From Dermatophagoides farinae (taxonomy: Eukaryota; Arthropoda; Arachnida; Sarcoptiformes; Pyroglyphidae): DNA of 64,000 nt. The translations under genes were made by a program, and so were the position numbers. Location: contig NC_134680.1 in assembly GCF_024713945.1 (NCBI RefSeq), forward strand, positions 2,876,001 through 2,940,000, written 5' to 3'. Under the pieces are notes generated by a model. The model was not told the origin of the DNA, did not search any database, and saw only the letters and a program-made list of their open reading frames with translations. Below, piece by piece: positions 1 to 13,900 of this stretch. Numbering within the stretch: the first letter of the stretch is position 1; each line of letters begins with the position of its first letter.

Positions 1-2241
1 ATCCATAATATAATAATACATGGATTTTTTTTTATTGAAAACTGAATTTTTTTAGAAAATCAAATTCAATCAATTTTTGAAATGCTTCAAGCTAAATAGA
101 ATGAATGGATAGATGGATCCTGAATCAAAATAAATTCAATAATTGTGTGTGTATGTGTGTGTGATTTTAGCTAATGATCATTCATTCATCAGAATTGTAA
201 TATTAATAGTCGTCATCATTTAGTAGTTTGTATGAAAAAAAACCACATATTATTCAACAATGAAACAATAATAATTGATTATTGATGATGATGATGATGA
301 TGATGATCATTGTAATCAAATTCTCGTTTTATCAAATATACAAATTGATAATTATACTTCATATATATGATCAGCATCATCAAACAAACCAACAACAACA
401 AAAATCGATTCCATTGTTGAATTCAATGGCCGAAATCGATTTTTTTGATAATAATCGTTTTTGGCAATTCATTATATTGCATACTACTACTTTATTTCTT
501 TATTTTTTTTGTCTGATTTCTGTCACAATATCGATTGATTGAAATAAATAAATATGATCAATTTTAAAACGCAAAAAAATAGAGTTCAATTCTTTTTTTA
601 ATTTTGTTTTATTTGCCAAAATGCAAATTCCAATTTATTACAGTTTTTTTTTGTTTGCATTGACCTAAATGAATGAATGAATGAATAAATGGATTCTTTG
701 CATTTTCTTTGTTGTTGTTCAATGATGATTAGTCGTGATGATGGTGATCATCATCATCATCATCATCATCATCATTGAGGTCAATAAGTTTTTTTTTTTG
801 CTTTCATCATTGTTGATTGTTATTATGATTCTTTGGAGGTTTTTTTTCATCACTTCACATGAGACAACCAAAGTTTTTTTCGTTTTTTGATGAAAAAAAC
901 CTTTTTCCCTTATTGAGTTTTCATTATTATCATCATCCAATGTTTGATATTTGATTGATGATGATAATTAATAGTTGATCGATATTAGAGAGAAAGAGAG
1001 AGAGAGAAAAAAAAATTCTAATTAGAAAATTTCGGTAGCCAAAAGACAGTAAACAGAATAAGAATATATCAGATGCACGCAATTTATTGATGATCGATAT
1101 GATTTTTTTTCTTTTTTGGTTATTAAAAATTATTTAAATTTTTGTAACACACACACACATTTTTTCTCTTTCTTTCTCTCTTTCTCTCTCTCTCTTCCAC
1201 CGACAACTTTTGAGCCATCCACAAATAAAAATTGTGTTTGGCCTCATCATTATCATCATCATTGTTAGATATAATCAATCTTTAGCAAATTTCTGCAAAA
1301 TGATGATGAAAATGATCTTCACGATGGACATACATTCATCATTATCGATGACGATGAAATTGTTCTAATTTTTGATGATCCAAAGAAACAAAAAAATTAA
1401 CAAAATGATGTTGAAAATAAGTTTTCCACACATGATCACGAAAATCATTTAAAAAAATATTTTTTTTTCGAACATTCAACAATAATAAATCTCATATATA
1501 TAAATGCCTGACTGACTTCATCACTTGATCATTTAATGCAAGTCTTTAATATTTTCCTCAAAGAAAAACTCTGTTTGAATTAAAATAAAATGTAAATTCG
1601 GTAAATCTACAATAGAATTTATTGGTTTCAAGAACAATAATGGAAAAAGATCAATTACAAGTACTAATAAAGATTCTCAAATTTCATTGGCTTTTTCTCT
1701 TCCCAAATGCATTTTTTGTATTTATATTTGTTTTTTTTTTCATTGATTAATCATTGTCAAAAAGTAAAAAAAATTAAATTAAATTTTGTTTCAATATTTG
1801 ACGCCCAATCCAATCATTAAGATATATAAATTGATCAAGGAATGCAACCTGTTGCTAAAATGCATAAACAGCTCATAGCTCGCGCAACAGGTTGCCTGTA
1901 ATGAATTTTTTTGAATTTTTTTTTACTTTGATCGTTGTCGTTTTTTTTCTTCTTGTTTTTTTTGTCTGATAATTACCATCATCCATAAATGTCGTTAAAT
2001 CAAGTCTGTATGTGGAAATTACATTTAGAAATTAATGATGATGATGGATTTCATTTGTCAATCTCATTCAACGTTTTTGTTTGTCAAACATAGTTCGTAT
2101 TCGCTTGTTTGTGTGTTTGTGCGTGTTTCGAAATCCATGTTCTTTTGTTTGTTCTAAATTCAATTTTATTAATTTAATCTCTTTTTTTTTTGTTTTTTTT
2201 TCTCTTTTTGCTCTCATTCCTCAATTATCTTAATAACTTAG
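1..2241. other. Non-coding, repeat-rich sequence upstream of the zinc-finger exons
   Basis: No supportable exon is visible on either strand. The stretch holds ATG/CAT triplet runs (for example near 286-308 and 750-776), CA/GT and CT runs (near 1147-1195), poly-T tracts and one hairpin (1844-1895). It is probably an intron or the 5' flank of the zinc-finger gene, because the first visible exon of that gene (2242) already begins inside a finger domain and is preceded by a splice acceptor. Confidence 0.6.
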
Positions 2242-5200
2242 GTTAAGCCACATGCTTGTCAATTGTGTTCCAAGTCATGTAAGTAAAAAAAATTTTTTTT
2301 TTTGATTAAAATTTTTGATAATGTTGATTAGATTTAACATTTGATTGTTTTTTTTGTGTCTTAATCTCTGCATATACTTTATTCAACTGTGAATTATTCC
2401 CATTTTTTTTAAATGTTGTTTCATTATAATTCAATACAACAGTTCCAACACCAGGTGATCTTAAAAGCCATATGTATGTACATAATGGTTCGTGGCCATT
2501 CAAATGTTCCATTTGTAATCGTGGTTTTAGTAAACAGACTAATCTTCGTAATCATGTAAGTTATTGTTATTTTATTTTTTTTTTTTTGAATTTCATTTTT
2601 CATGTTCTTGTTGCTGTTTTTCAATTAATTGAGTTATATCAAATTAATCAACTAATTTGAATCTCATTCGTTATTCGTTTTTTTCATTTTTGTTTATGTT
2701 TTTTGTTTTGTTTTGCTTATAAACTATTCTGTTCATCATCATTGAATCGATGATAATTTCCTATGTTGATTGGTGACGATTTCTCTGTCTGTGGTGAAAA
2801 AAATAAACGGGAAAAAAATTCATTTTTTATTCACATTTCAAAATATGAAACAACAACAACAACAACAACAACAACAATATCGTCATCATCCTTGTGACAT
2901 TTTCTAAATCGAACCAAATCAAATCAAAAAAAAAGATGTTATTACATTCAGGTATGATTTTTTTTTTTGGAATTATCAAACCATTCAATTTGAATTATCA
3001 TACTACAGTGATACTACAGGATTGATGACAATTTCTGTTTTTTTTTTTTTTTTTTTTTTTTGATCAAAAACGATTAATGTAGTGATTTCAAGTGTGTGTG
3101 TGTGTGTGTTAGCTTGATTTAATTCAGGGTGCTTTTTTATATTTTTTTTTCTCTGTAAACATATAGAGGTGTGGCCGATGTATGCATGTAATTGCAATTA
3201 ATTTGATCGATAATTACTACAAAATTTTATACCAGATATAAAGATAATAATTTATCCATACATTCATCGGTATCCATTGAATCACAAACAGTTAGAGATT
3301 CATTCAATATTCATTCAAAAATACAGATCCTACACACACATATATATACACATAGATTAGTTGATTTGAACTAATTCATGTGAAAATTTTTTTTTCTTCT
3401 TTTTTTTGATACTTCCACGAATTTTTTTTTTTGAATCAAAAATTATCTTTTTTCTTTTTCTCTTAAAAATGAATTTGATTATCATTCATTCATTGTAAGT
3501 GGCCAAATAGCCTTCTAAATGGGGAGATCCTTTAAAAAAAGGTATCGGTTCATAGATAATATCGAGAAGAAAGCCAAAAAAAAAAAACAGGCCAATTACC
3601 GAGCATCTTCATTATTATTATAACATAAATGGTGAATAGTGAATTCACATTCAAAAAAAATAAAAAGATGGACAACTAAAATTCATTCATTACAGATGTA
3701 AATTTATCATTCATTCATTTTTTCCCTTTAATCATCATCATCATATGATAACGATAATAATTTTTTTCCTGGCCATATTTTTTATTGTTCCGTTATTATT
3801 GATCATATCGTAAATAGTAAAGTTGGCTGAATTGATCATCATTACATTAAACAACAAATTTTTTTTTTGGCAAGTTTATCATTCAACAACAATCGTTCAA
3901 TGTAGCGATGATCATCATCATCATCATCATCATTGTAATCACAATGAATGTAGAATGAAATATTAGATGAATGAATGAATATCAGATGAATGATGATGAT
4001 AATGAATGAATAATATTCCATTCATATACCAAATGCATACATTTCAAGATCTAGATCCATATATTAAATGACCGCACACACTTTGATAGGAAAATGATAA
4101 ATTTTCAACAAGTTTCAGTCAGTCAGTCAGTTTGTTTGTGTGTGTTTGTATTGAATTTGATTATTACCTTTATGATAATAATCATCACAATCATCATCAT
4201 CATCATCATCGGTTATTATTTATAAATAATAACCGTAATATGTATCGGATTTGAATATATTTTTTTTTCTTTTACTTTTCGTGAATCGATAATTGAACGT
4301 GGTTTTTTTTTCTCAATCTCTCTTTACATTTCGATTGATTCAATCATTTATTTCATTTTTTCTTTTTTTTTAGTTTTCTAAGTGCTTTGTGCTTATCGCC
4401 ACACACACACAAACACATGATCTATCATTCAAAATGAATGAATCAATGAATGAAAATTATTGCAATTTATGAAAAAAATGTTCATACTTTGATTACATAC
4501 TGAATGTATGTATATTTCTTTATTCACACACACACACTCAAAGAACGTCCGAAGGATTTGATTCAAATTCGATTCGGATCATGACACATACACACACACA
4601 CACCGACATTCACACATCATCATCATTATTATTATTATTATTATTGATTTGATTCAGCAACTATTTTACTTTAAATTAAACTAAACTAAGAAGCTTAGTT
4701 TCAATGTATGAAATTCATGCCTACTTTATAATTATTCAATATATCATTGAGTAATAATAATGCTAGCAGAACACAAACGAAAAGACCTAAACATTATTTA
4801 ATTCCTTTAAAGATAACCTAACTTAATCTATCTAAGATGTTCATAGATGCCGGTGATGTGATGTAAACAACAACAACAACAACAACAACACTACACTATC
4901 AAGAGAGAAAAAAATCGATATAATCCATTTAATTAGGAAATCAGGTTTACAAAAAAAAACAGTCATGAATGGGATGAATGATCGATCCATATATATATAT
5001 AGATTATCATCACCATTCACAATGACAAACACACACAGAAAAAAGAATAAATAAATGATAAATAGAAACGAATAATAAAAAATGATGATGATGATAAATT
5101 GATTTGAAAAAAATGATGACACAGAAAAAAAAACGACAGACAAAGAAAAAGATAGAAAGATAATGTTTTCTACAGGTCTTTTTTTTCCACTGAAAATTGA

Positions 5201-5732
5201 TTCTAAATTAGTGTTCGACCATTGTGTGTGTGTGTGTGTGTGTGTGATGATTGGATGAATGATTGAATGTTAAAAAATCAATAATCATTGATGATCTAGA
5301 TTCGAAATTTTAAATTATCATTTTTTTTTGCATTAATATTTTATTGATATTGATTAGTAATTCCTGATTAAAAATGTTTTCTTTCTTTTTTTTTGTTTAT
5401 TTTTTTTTCTTACAAATATAACAATTATAGGAGATAAACCACATGAATGTGAAATCTGTCATAAAAGGTTCGCATTAGCATGTAATTTACGTGCACATAT
5501 GAAAACACATGATGAACAGCAACAACCACAGCAACAACAAACATCACCACCACCACCACCATTACCACCATCACAATCATCATCATCATTATCATTATCA
5601 TCATTGGAAAAATGTTTACGCTGTGGACGTGATTATAATCTTACTATGAATGGATTAATTACATTTGGTTATTGTCATGATTGTTGGTCAATCAATAGTA
5701 ATGTGGCCAATTTAGTCAGACCATTGAATTAG
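2242..5732 (+). CDS. C2H2 zinc-finger protein, 3' part (5' exons not seen)
   Basis: Probable sequence-specific DNA-binding nuclear protein. Four exons are visible: 2242-2278, 2443-2555, a 16-nt microexon 2936-2951, and 5431-5732 ending in TAG. Phases agree across all three introns. The exons encode three consecutive C-X2-C-X12-H-X3-H fingers: CQLC...HMYVH, CSIC...HMLLH and CEIC...HMKTH. The first linker is the unusual HNGSWPF, the second the near-canonical HSGDKPH. After a Gln/Pro/Ser-rich spacer comes a C-terminal C-X2-C-X16-C-X2-C cluster (CLRC...CHDC) that could be a zinc ribbon. Intron 3 is about 2.5 kb. No in-window start codon can be assigned, since the first exon starts after an acceptor. 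I do not recognise the orthologue, only the family. Confidence 0.85.
2936..2951 (+). other. 16-nt microexon of the zinc-finger gene
   Basis: This segment sits between an upstream AG and a downstream GTATGA donor. It supplies codons for M-L-L-H-S plus the first base of Gly. Without it the second finger would lack its last histidine and the linker. With it, the preceding exon (phase 0) and the exon at 5431 (which needs one upstream base) join in frame to give NH-MLLHSG-DKPHEC. The acceptor is weak: the bases before the AG are A-rich rather than pyrimidine-rich. Placement is inferred from domain completeness and phase. Confidence 0.7.
4210..4235. repeat. 26-bp perfect palindrome in zinc-finger intron 3
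   Basis: The two 13-bp halves (CGGTTATTATTTA and its reverse complement) are perfectly complementary with no spacer, so the segment could extrude as a cruciform or fold as an RNA hairpin. It lies inside the 2952-5430 intron. Confidence 0.85.
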
Positions 5733-6183
5733 AATTTTGATTTTTCTGCTTTCACCTTCTACCACCCCTCACTGTTGTTGTAACTGAATTTTTTCTATTG
5801 AATTAAAAACTGCCATCAAAACAAACAAAAAAATCAAATGAAAAATGAAACTAAGCCATCATCATCAAAAAAAAAAAAAAACATTGGCCATAAGCTTCAA
5901 TTGATTTTAGAAAAAAATTTTTTTTGTAAATAATTTTTTCAATTCATTTTTAGTAGCCAAATACTGTAACACACACACACAACTTATACCCTCATGTTTT
6001 TTTTGCATTCAATTATAATTAATTATTAATTAATTAAGAAAGAAAAACAAACAAATTTTAATTAGAATTTTTTTTTTAAGTTTCAAAAATTACATCCACA
6101 TTAAAACTTAGTGCATATCTTTGATTCTTTCTCTTTCACTCAATCACTCATTCTGACATATAAATGTAATATATATCATGGCC

Positions 6184-6189
6184 AATAAA
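6184..6189 (+). terminator. Candidate poly(A) signal of the zinc-finger gene
   Basis: AATAAA about 450 nt after the zinc-finger stop codon. In such AT-rich DNA the hexamer is common, so assignment rests only on position. Confidence 0.3.
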
Positions 6190-9100
6190 AGTTTGCATAT
6201 TTAAAACACACACACACACACACATACTCACAAAATAAATTATCCACTGACACGCCTCCTTCCCCTTCCGATATGAAATCATTTCTATTGTTTTGATTAA
6301 TTAAACCACACCTACACCGACAAACGCACACACCTATTCCTTTTCTTCATCATTCACTTTTCGTATATGTATCACACACAGATTGATATACACATTATTA
6401 TTATTATTATTACAAATCAATCGATATATATGATATATATTGATTTGTATTGTGTGTTTATGTAAATCAAACAATGGAAAAATAACGCTCATTTTTTTTG
6501 ATGTCCATTAAATGATTAAATTCATTCACTTAAATTAAAAAAAAATTAATCGTTAATTAAGAAAATTTAATTGTTTTGGACAAAATGATTTTTTTTTCAA
6601 CGAAAGAAAAAATTCCTAAAATCCATCACTGCCTGCTATTCGGAATAATTGAGAAGCATTACAAAACGTAAAACATGAAAAATAAAGTAATAAACATTGA
6701 CAAATTTTGTGAGGAAAAAAAAAATCTCACTATCTTTCACTCTTTAATGTCGCCGATAATTATTATGATAATGTTTTACAAATTATTTTATCAAATGATA
6801 ATTATCTACAACAAGTTATTAAAAACTGAACAACCCAAAGGCATAAGCGAAAAAAAATCATTACTGATAAAGAAAGATAATTCAAATGGGACTGAAGCAA
6901 GAAGCCATCCAGCCCATATAATTCTTACAAGTCGCCCACACACACACACACACACACACACAATCTAAAGTTTTTCATTTTTTTTTCATTCGTTATTAAA
7001 TATGGATTTTTTATTTGTTTTTGTTTTTGTTTTTTTTCGATCAAATTTCATATTTTTTTTTCACTGTAAGCAGAGATGGAGCAAATTGATTAATCATGAT
7101 GATTTATCTTAGAAAAAAGTCAACATAGACATGACATTTTTTTCGGATGAATCAATAATCTTGTAGATTGGTGACATTTTAAAATTATGAATGAAAATTA
7201 TTACGGCGAAAAAATTGAATTTTTAGAATCAATCAGAACAAAAAAAAACCATCGGATTCTTTCGAATGAAATTCATGAAAATTTTTTTTTTATATCCAAT
7301 TAAAGTAGGCTTCATTTTTTTTTTTCATTACTTGCATTCATTTATTTATCGTCGGCTCGATTGATGCTGATGATCTGAATCCATAATAAAATGTTTTTTT
7401 TTCTCTTCAGCCATAAGGTGCAAGCACAATATAATTATCAAACAAATAGAATAACCACTGATATTGGAAAAGCAAAAAAAAAAAAAAAAAAATTATTATT
7501 CGATTTCGGGAACTACACGTCAGTACAAAGTATACGAAAGAAGAAGAAAAACACAACCGTGTCGATCAATCTCATTTTTTTTCATCATTTCTTGTCTTGT
7601 TGTTATTTTTTTTTCTTTCTTTCTTCATTTACCAGTTGCCTGATTTTTGGACCTGACACCTGTTTGAACTGTGTGTACATTTCAAATTTTACACACAAAC
7701 ACAAAAATGGTGATTTTTGGTCAATGATTTTTCTTTTATTTCTTTTTTTTTTGTCGATTCATCCAAATGGTGGCTATGGTGGTGATGATGGTGATCAACA
7801 GGTTATCATTATCGCTTCAATAACAGAAATGTAATAAGAAAAAAAAGCTGCACAAATCATAAAAAGTAATACCTTTCGGTCTTTTGAACATAGGCAATGA
7901 AGCTTGATTTTTCGAAATTATTCAATATTTTTCATAGGAAACAGAAAAATTTTCAAATTCAATTTTCGGTCAAAGACGACAGACCACTGACTGATATTCG
8001 AAATAGAAATATTCGATCTGATCAATTTTTTTTGTTGTTGTTGTTGTTGTTTTTGTTCATCAAGCCATCATCATCATTCGTTTTGATTGAAATGAATGAC
8101 ATCAGTGTTGTTTTTTTTCGGTTAAATAAGAGAAAATTTAGTTTAGTTTAGTTATGTATGTTGTTGTTGCTGCTGGTTTTCAATGATGATACATAAATAA
8201 ATGTTGGCATAAATTAGATAATCGCCATTGACATTTGATTGAATTTTTCGGTAAATTTTTTCTTTCTTTTACTTCTTTATCTTTTGATTTATTTTCGTAA
8301 ATAATTCGGTCATTGCGGTCAATATTCGAGGCTTTTTTTTTCTTTGCTACCAGCGTTTGTTTCAATGAATGAATAAATGAATTACCCGTTCTTTCTTCTT
8401 TTTTTTTGAATTCGATTTTTTATTGAATTGTGAAAAAAATGAAATTAAATTTTCCATTGACAATTTATATGATGTCCACATTCTTTTGGCTCATTTTATC
8501 ATTGATCAGCATAGAGAAAAAATTCATTTTGACACAAATAACCAAATGTTTTTCAAACCCAAGTGAATCAATCAATCTATTGAATATGATCATTTCACCG
8601 TTGTTGTTATTGTCGTGGTTGTGGTGGACATATAGATGAAAAAAAGTGTGACCATTATTATTATCTGATGATGAGGATGACACCACAAAAAAAGCGAATA
8701 AAGAAAAAAAATGGTATAATGTAACAACAACGACAAAAAAAATTATTGAATTCAAGTTTCAATCATCGATTCTGATCTTTTTCTTTTTCTTTTTCGTTAA
8801 ATTGTCCATTGACCTAAGATATTATTATTATTATATAACAGAAAAAAATAAGAAAAGAAAAGAATGTCTTTGTAATAGTCATCATCATCATCATCATCAT
8901 CGATTGACATTTTTTTTCTTCATTCTTTGTTATTTGAAAAAAATACAACACATATCTGATTACCCATTATTGTGTTGTGATTGACTGACCAACTAGTGTT
9001 ACACACATCTAACCATCATTATCATGTTTGATTATTCCATTGGCCAAACAATCAATTTTCATCGATCTCTCTCTCTCTTCTTCTTTCTATCTCTCTCTCT

Positions 9101-10857
9101 CTCTCACTCTATATTGATCATTGATAATAATTTGATTGCCATACCAACAGAAAAAAATAGAAAGAAAAAGATGGCCACAGACTAACCAACAAACGAATGA
9201 ATGGCAAGAAGGAACATTATTAATATATCAATTTTCCAACAAAAAAAATCATATATCGACAATCGTTGATCGATTGATTTTGATCAAAAAATAATAATGA
9301 AAATTATGTGGACAATACCTTATAATAGTATACACATACATTCAATCTCAATCGATTACCCATGCATATCAAATTGTTGTAGTTTGGTTCGTGCCTTTCT
9401 TCTTTTTTCTGTTGTTGTTGTTGTTGTTGTTGTTTGGTTATTGTCCAATTGGTGGACACATCCATCGATATGATCACCAATTTGATGACTTGACATGATG
9501 GATTTTTAACCAAAATTAGGCAAAAAATAAAGGAAAATGATGAAGAAGTAAATAATTTTTTTCGCTGATGATGGCCGATTTAATGATGAGGGGCTAATGT
9601 TCTTGTATTCAAATGGCAAAATTCTAAATAAAAAAAAAATTATTTCATTATAAATGTCGAAGAAAAAAGAACTTACAGAATAATTTCATTTTATTCATGG
9701 ATTGAAAATGATGAAAAACTAAAAAACCAAAGCCAAAATCCTTTTAATTCAATCTATGCGAGATGATGATGGTGGTTATTGAATGGTAGATGCACAAAAA
9801 AAAAATAAAAATAATAATGAATGAATAAAAAAAAGCCCAATAATCACATCATCATAAGTGTGAAGATTAATATAATGATGGTCATAAATTATATCAAGAT
9901 GTTTTAGACGTTGAAAACCAAAAAGAAAAAATTAACAGTTTTTTCGGCTTTTTCTTTTTTTTTTTTACATAATAATAATTGAGGTCATATCAATCGTTTA
10001 CATTAACAAAACCAAAAAAAAAAAAAAAAAAAATTCCAAAAATCATTTGTGGCCAGCTAGCTAACCAGAAATCAATTGTAAAATAGAGTACAGTAGGTAA
10101 AACAAAAATCCTGATCTGATAATCCATTGTCCATTGGTTTTTATTCAGATCAAAAATGATTGTTTTGAAATGAATCACCGATAAACGACCACAATGATGA
10201 TGATGATGATGATCTGTTAGGCTTTTCAAAGACTTTTTTATAATCCAGTTTACATTTTTATGATCGATCAATTTGAGGATTTTTTTTTACTGTTTTTTAT
10301 CTTTTTCTTGGTTATAATTAACATAATTTCAGCGTGAAATAATGAAAAAAAAATGAAATTTTCATTTTGAAAATTGGCAAAAATGCAAAAAATGCAAAAA
10401 GAAATCATTTGATAAATGGCGAAAACTGCCATACACTTTGAACATATCAGATGATGTGATTATTATTATTAGTGCTTTCAAAAAAAAGAAAAACATTCAA
10501 ACAAGCAAGGAGAAATTCAGAAATCCAAATTTGATCCAAATTCGAAAGGGGCTTAAAACAAAACAAAACCACTAATCATTATCGATATTATGAGTAAAGT
10601 AAAAAAAAACTATCCAAATTGATGATGATGATTATCATTGAAATGTCCGATATCGATATTTTTTTTCATCGTCGTCTTCGCCATCAGTTGCTACTTATTT
10701 CGCCTACTTTAAGTTTATTCAAATATTATCATTATTATTTTGTTTAATTGATTGACACATACATACAAATAACGTGTATCACTTATCAAATACAGGCAAA
10801 AACATACACACGCACACACACATTTGTGGAAAAGAAAAGGTGTTTGTAAAAAGGCAA

Positions 10858-10906
10858 AAATTGGATACACACACACACATCATCAGAATGTGTATGTATC
10901 CAATTT
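10858..10906. repeat. Hairpin-forming inverted repeat
   Basis: The left arm 10858-10880 and right arm 10888-10906 are inverted copies sharing the outer block AAATTGGATAC and a CA-repeat inner part. They are separated by a 7-nt loop (CATCAGA). The arms differ only in the number and purity of CA units. Confidence 0.7.
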
Positions 10907-13900
10907 CCATAATATAACTGTCATTCTATCTTGTTTCATTTTTTTAGCCAAAAGCTAAATATATTTTCAATCTACATTTGTTTAATAATAATAATCATTT
11001 GATGAATATTAGATATTTTAACCTAGTACCAAATTTCAGAGGCAACAAAAAAAAATTTTTTTTCCCAAAATTACAATTTTGAATCAATAAAAAAATATTT
11101 TCCAAAGCAAAAGAAAAAAAAATTCAGAATTTTCATAAAGAGAAAAATGTCACAAATTTCAGCGAAAGAAAGAGAAAGAGATTCTCGTTCACACGTTAAT
11201 CCAGAAAAAAATATATAGAAAAGTATTCAAAATACATTACATTTGATTGATATCCGTTTTCAAAATGAAAAATCTCAAACAGAAAAAAAAATCCAGATCA
11301 AATTTTGACCTATCATTATTGATATAAATCATTCGAATACTTTATACATTGTTCTTGAATTGTTCAAATAATGAGTGACAAGTCAAAGTGTAAAATTGGA
11401 ACAAACCAAATGAATGAATGAATGAATGAATGATGATTGTATATATAACAAAGTGACAGGCAAATATATATATATTTTATTCATTCATTGTCCAATAAAG
11501 ATAATTATATATTATCATCCTCATCATCATCGAGAAATAAAAGAAAAATTATTATTTTTATTAATAATTCATTGAATGGTCAGTTGAGAAAATCGTCATC
11601 ATCATCATTCAAAGATCAGAATTCACATTGAAGAGATTTTTTTTTCTTCATCTTGTTTGCTTGACTTGTAAATGAGAAAGAAGGAATTTTCATTCTCAAT
11701 GTAATTTATAAAAAGAGCCGCCGAAATAATCAAGATTTAAATGAAGAACATTGTTTGTGGTTTTTGTACAGAATATAAAGAATAGAAAAATCGCTACCAT
11801 CGCTTTGAAAATTACAGAAATAGATGACCAAAATTACAATAAACATATCCTGTGTGTGTGTGTGTGCGGTTAATATGGATTTATTTTTCGGAAATTAAAA
11901 AAAAAATGGTCTTCATTTTATCATAATAATCCATAATATATATTAGTTTTATGTTCGCAGTAACAGAATAGGAAAAAAACAATTTTTTTTCTTGATTTTC
12001 TAGCTTCATTCAAATTGACCAAAACGATGATGATGATGATGATGATGAACGAAAACGACAATGACAAAGACGACAGAAAAATGATAATAAATAATCCTAT
12101 TCCATTTGAATGTATGATGTGTGTATGTGTGTGTGTGTGTGATACATTCAATTCAGTTATTTTAGAAGCTAATATATTAAAATGATTAATTGATAAGTGG
12201 ATACACATATACGAAGATAATGTTTTTTAAATACATAATTTTTTTTCAGAAAAAAAAGATGGATGGATTCAATTGAATGAAACATTGAATAAATGAATAG
12301 CATATTTGAATGATAATGATGATGATAATCGTATTATCCATAATAATAGCAGTATATAGTATATTGACACTTTACCACCATCAACAACAAAAACAAAAAA
12401 CTTTTTTTTTACAATGGGTCATTCAGACAAAACGAAATGTTCCAGAACAAGTTTCATATTTAATATTTTTTTTTTGACTGAAAAAAAATGATTTTAATGG
12501 TCAAATACCACTACCACTCTATTGATCATTTGATTCGAACTTTTTTTCTTTTGATTTCCTATCGAATATATAACATGACCATCAAGTTATGGATTTTCCA
12601 ATAATTTATATTGATGATTATTCAAAATGATTCAAATCAATAATGAAATGAAATTTTTTTACTTGTTTTTCTTTTTCACTTGATCATGAATGCTTATAAT
12701 TATTGTCATCATAATTGAATCAAAAATCGAATTTATAATGATAATGATGATGATGATGATGATGAGTAAATTACCGTTTACATCTTTTTTTGACTGGATG
12801 GTTAATTTTTTTCGCATTCTAAATGTTCAGCATGTTCAATGATCACATAATACCACAGTATCTGGACAACAACAACAACAACATTGACGTAATGGATAAG
12901 TATATGTTTTTTTTTCATGAATTTTTTTTTCAAAACGAAAAAAAAATGTAAAACCCAAATACAACATTTATGGTATGAATAGCATAAAGTTATTAGGTTC
13001 TCTCTCTCTCAACATAATGATGCAAAAATTTAATAATTAGCCATCATCATCATCAATGAATATGATATAGTATGTATCGGTATTTAAAATGTGCAATAAC
13101 AACAAATATACGCACTGAATTCGTCAGCAAACAACGACAACAACAACAACAACAACAACAGCAGCTACAAACAAAAATACATCAATCAATCGTTCAATCA
13201 AAAAAAAAACGATCAATCGATTGATGTATTTCTCAATATTATCAAAGGCATTAATTTTGAATTCAATTCGATTTCTATTGAACACACATACACACACACA
13301 TAAACACAAACATATCACATACCACACATCATCATCATATTCATCAATAGGAGAAAAAAAGTGATATTCACTGAATGAAACATTGAATTGATCATTTAAA
13401 TCAGCCAATCATCATCAAAGAAACGTATTTTGTTTTCGGCCTTTCGCTGGTGGTGGTGATGAAATTCGTAAAGAACGCAATTTAATGAACAAGAACGAGG
13501 CACTTTTTACATACCAACAACATTCATACACCCTCAGGTGGAATGATATTTCAAATCAAAAAAAAAAATGATGTGAAACCAAACATACGCACATACATTG
13601 CAATTTTGAATGAATTGAAATCAAACAAATCGACAAAACATTTTTTTTTTTTTGCTTTTACACCGATAATGATAATCAAAAAAAGAAAAACATGATCACC
13701 ATTTGTTCATCATTATCATCTACACATACATAATGTAAGTGGTTTTGATATGAAATAAAATGAAATGAAATGAAACAAATGACAAGACGACTAAATGGCG
13801 CCAAAATTTTTCAATCGATAATTATAATGAAAATCACAATTGATAAATCAAAGTTGTAAATCAAAATTGTCTCGTGTTTGCAAGAGAAAAAAAGTGATAA

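Noticed and set aside
7391-7834. 147-codon open frame in the gene desert
   Set aside because: Composed of Phe/Leu/Lys runs from poly-A/T tracts, with no domain, no splice context and no biased codon pattern.
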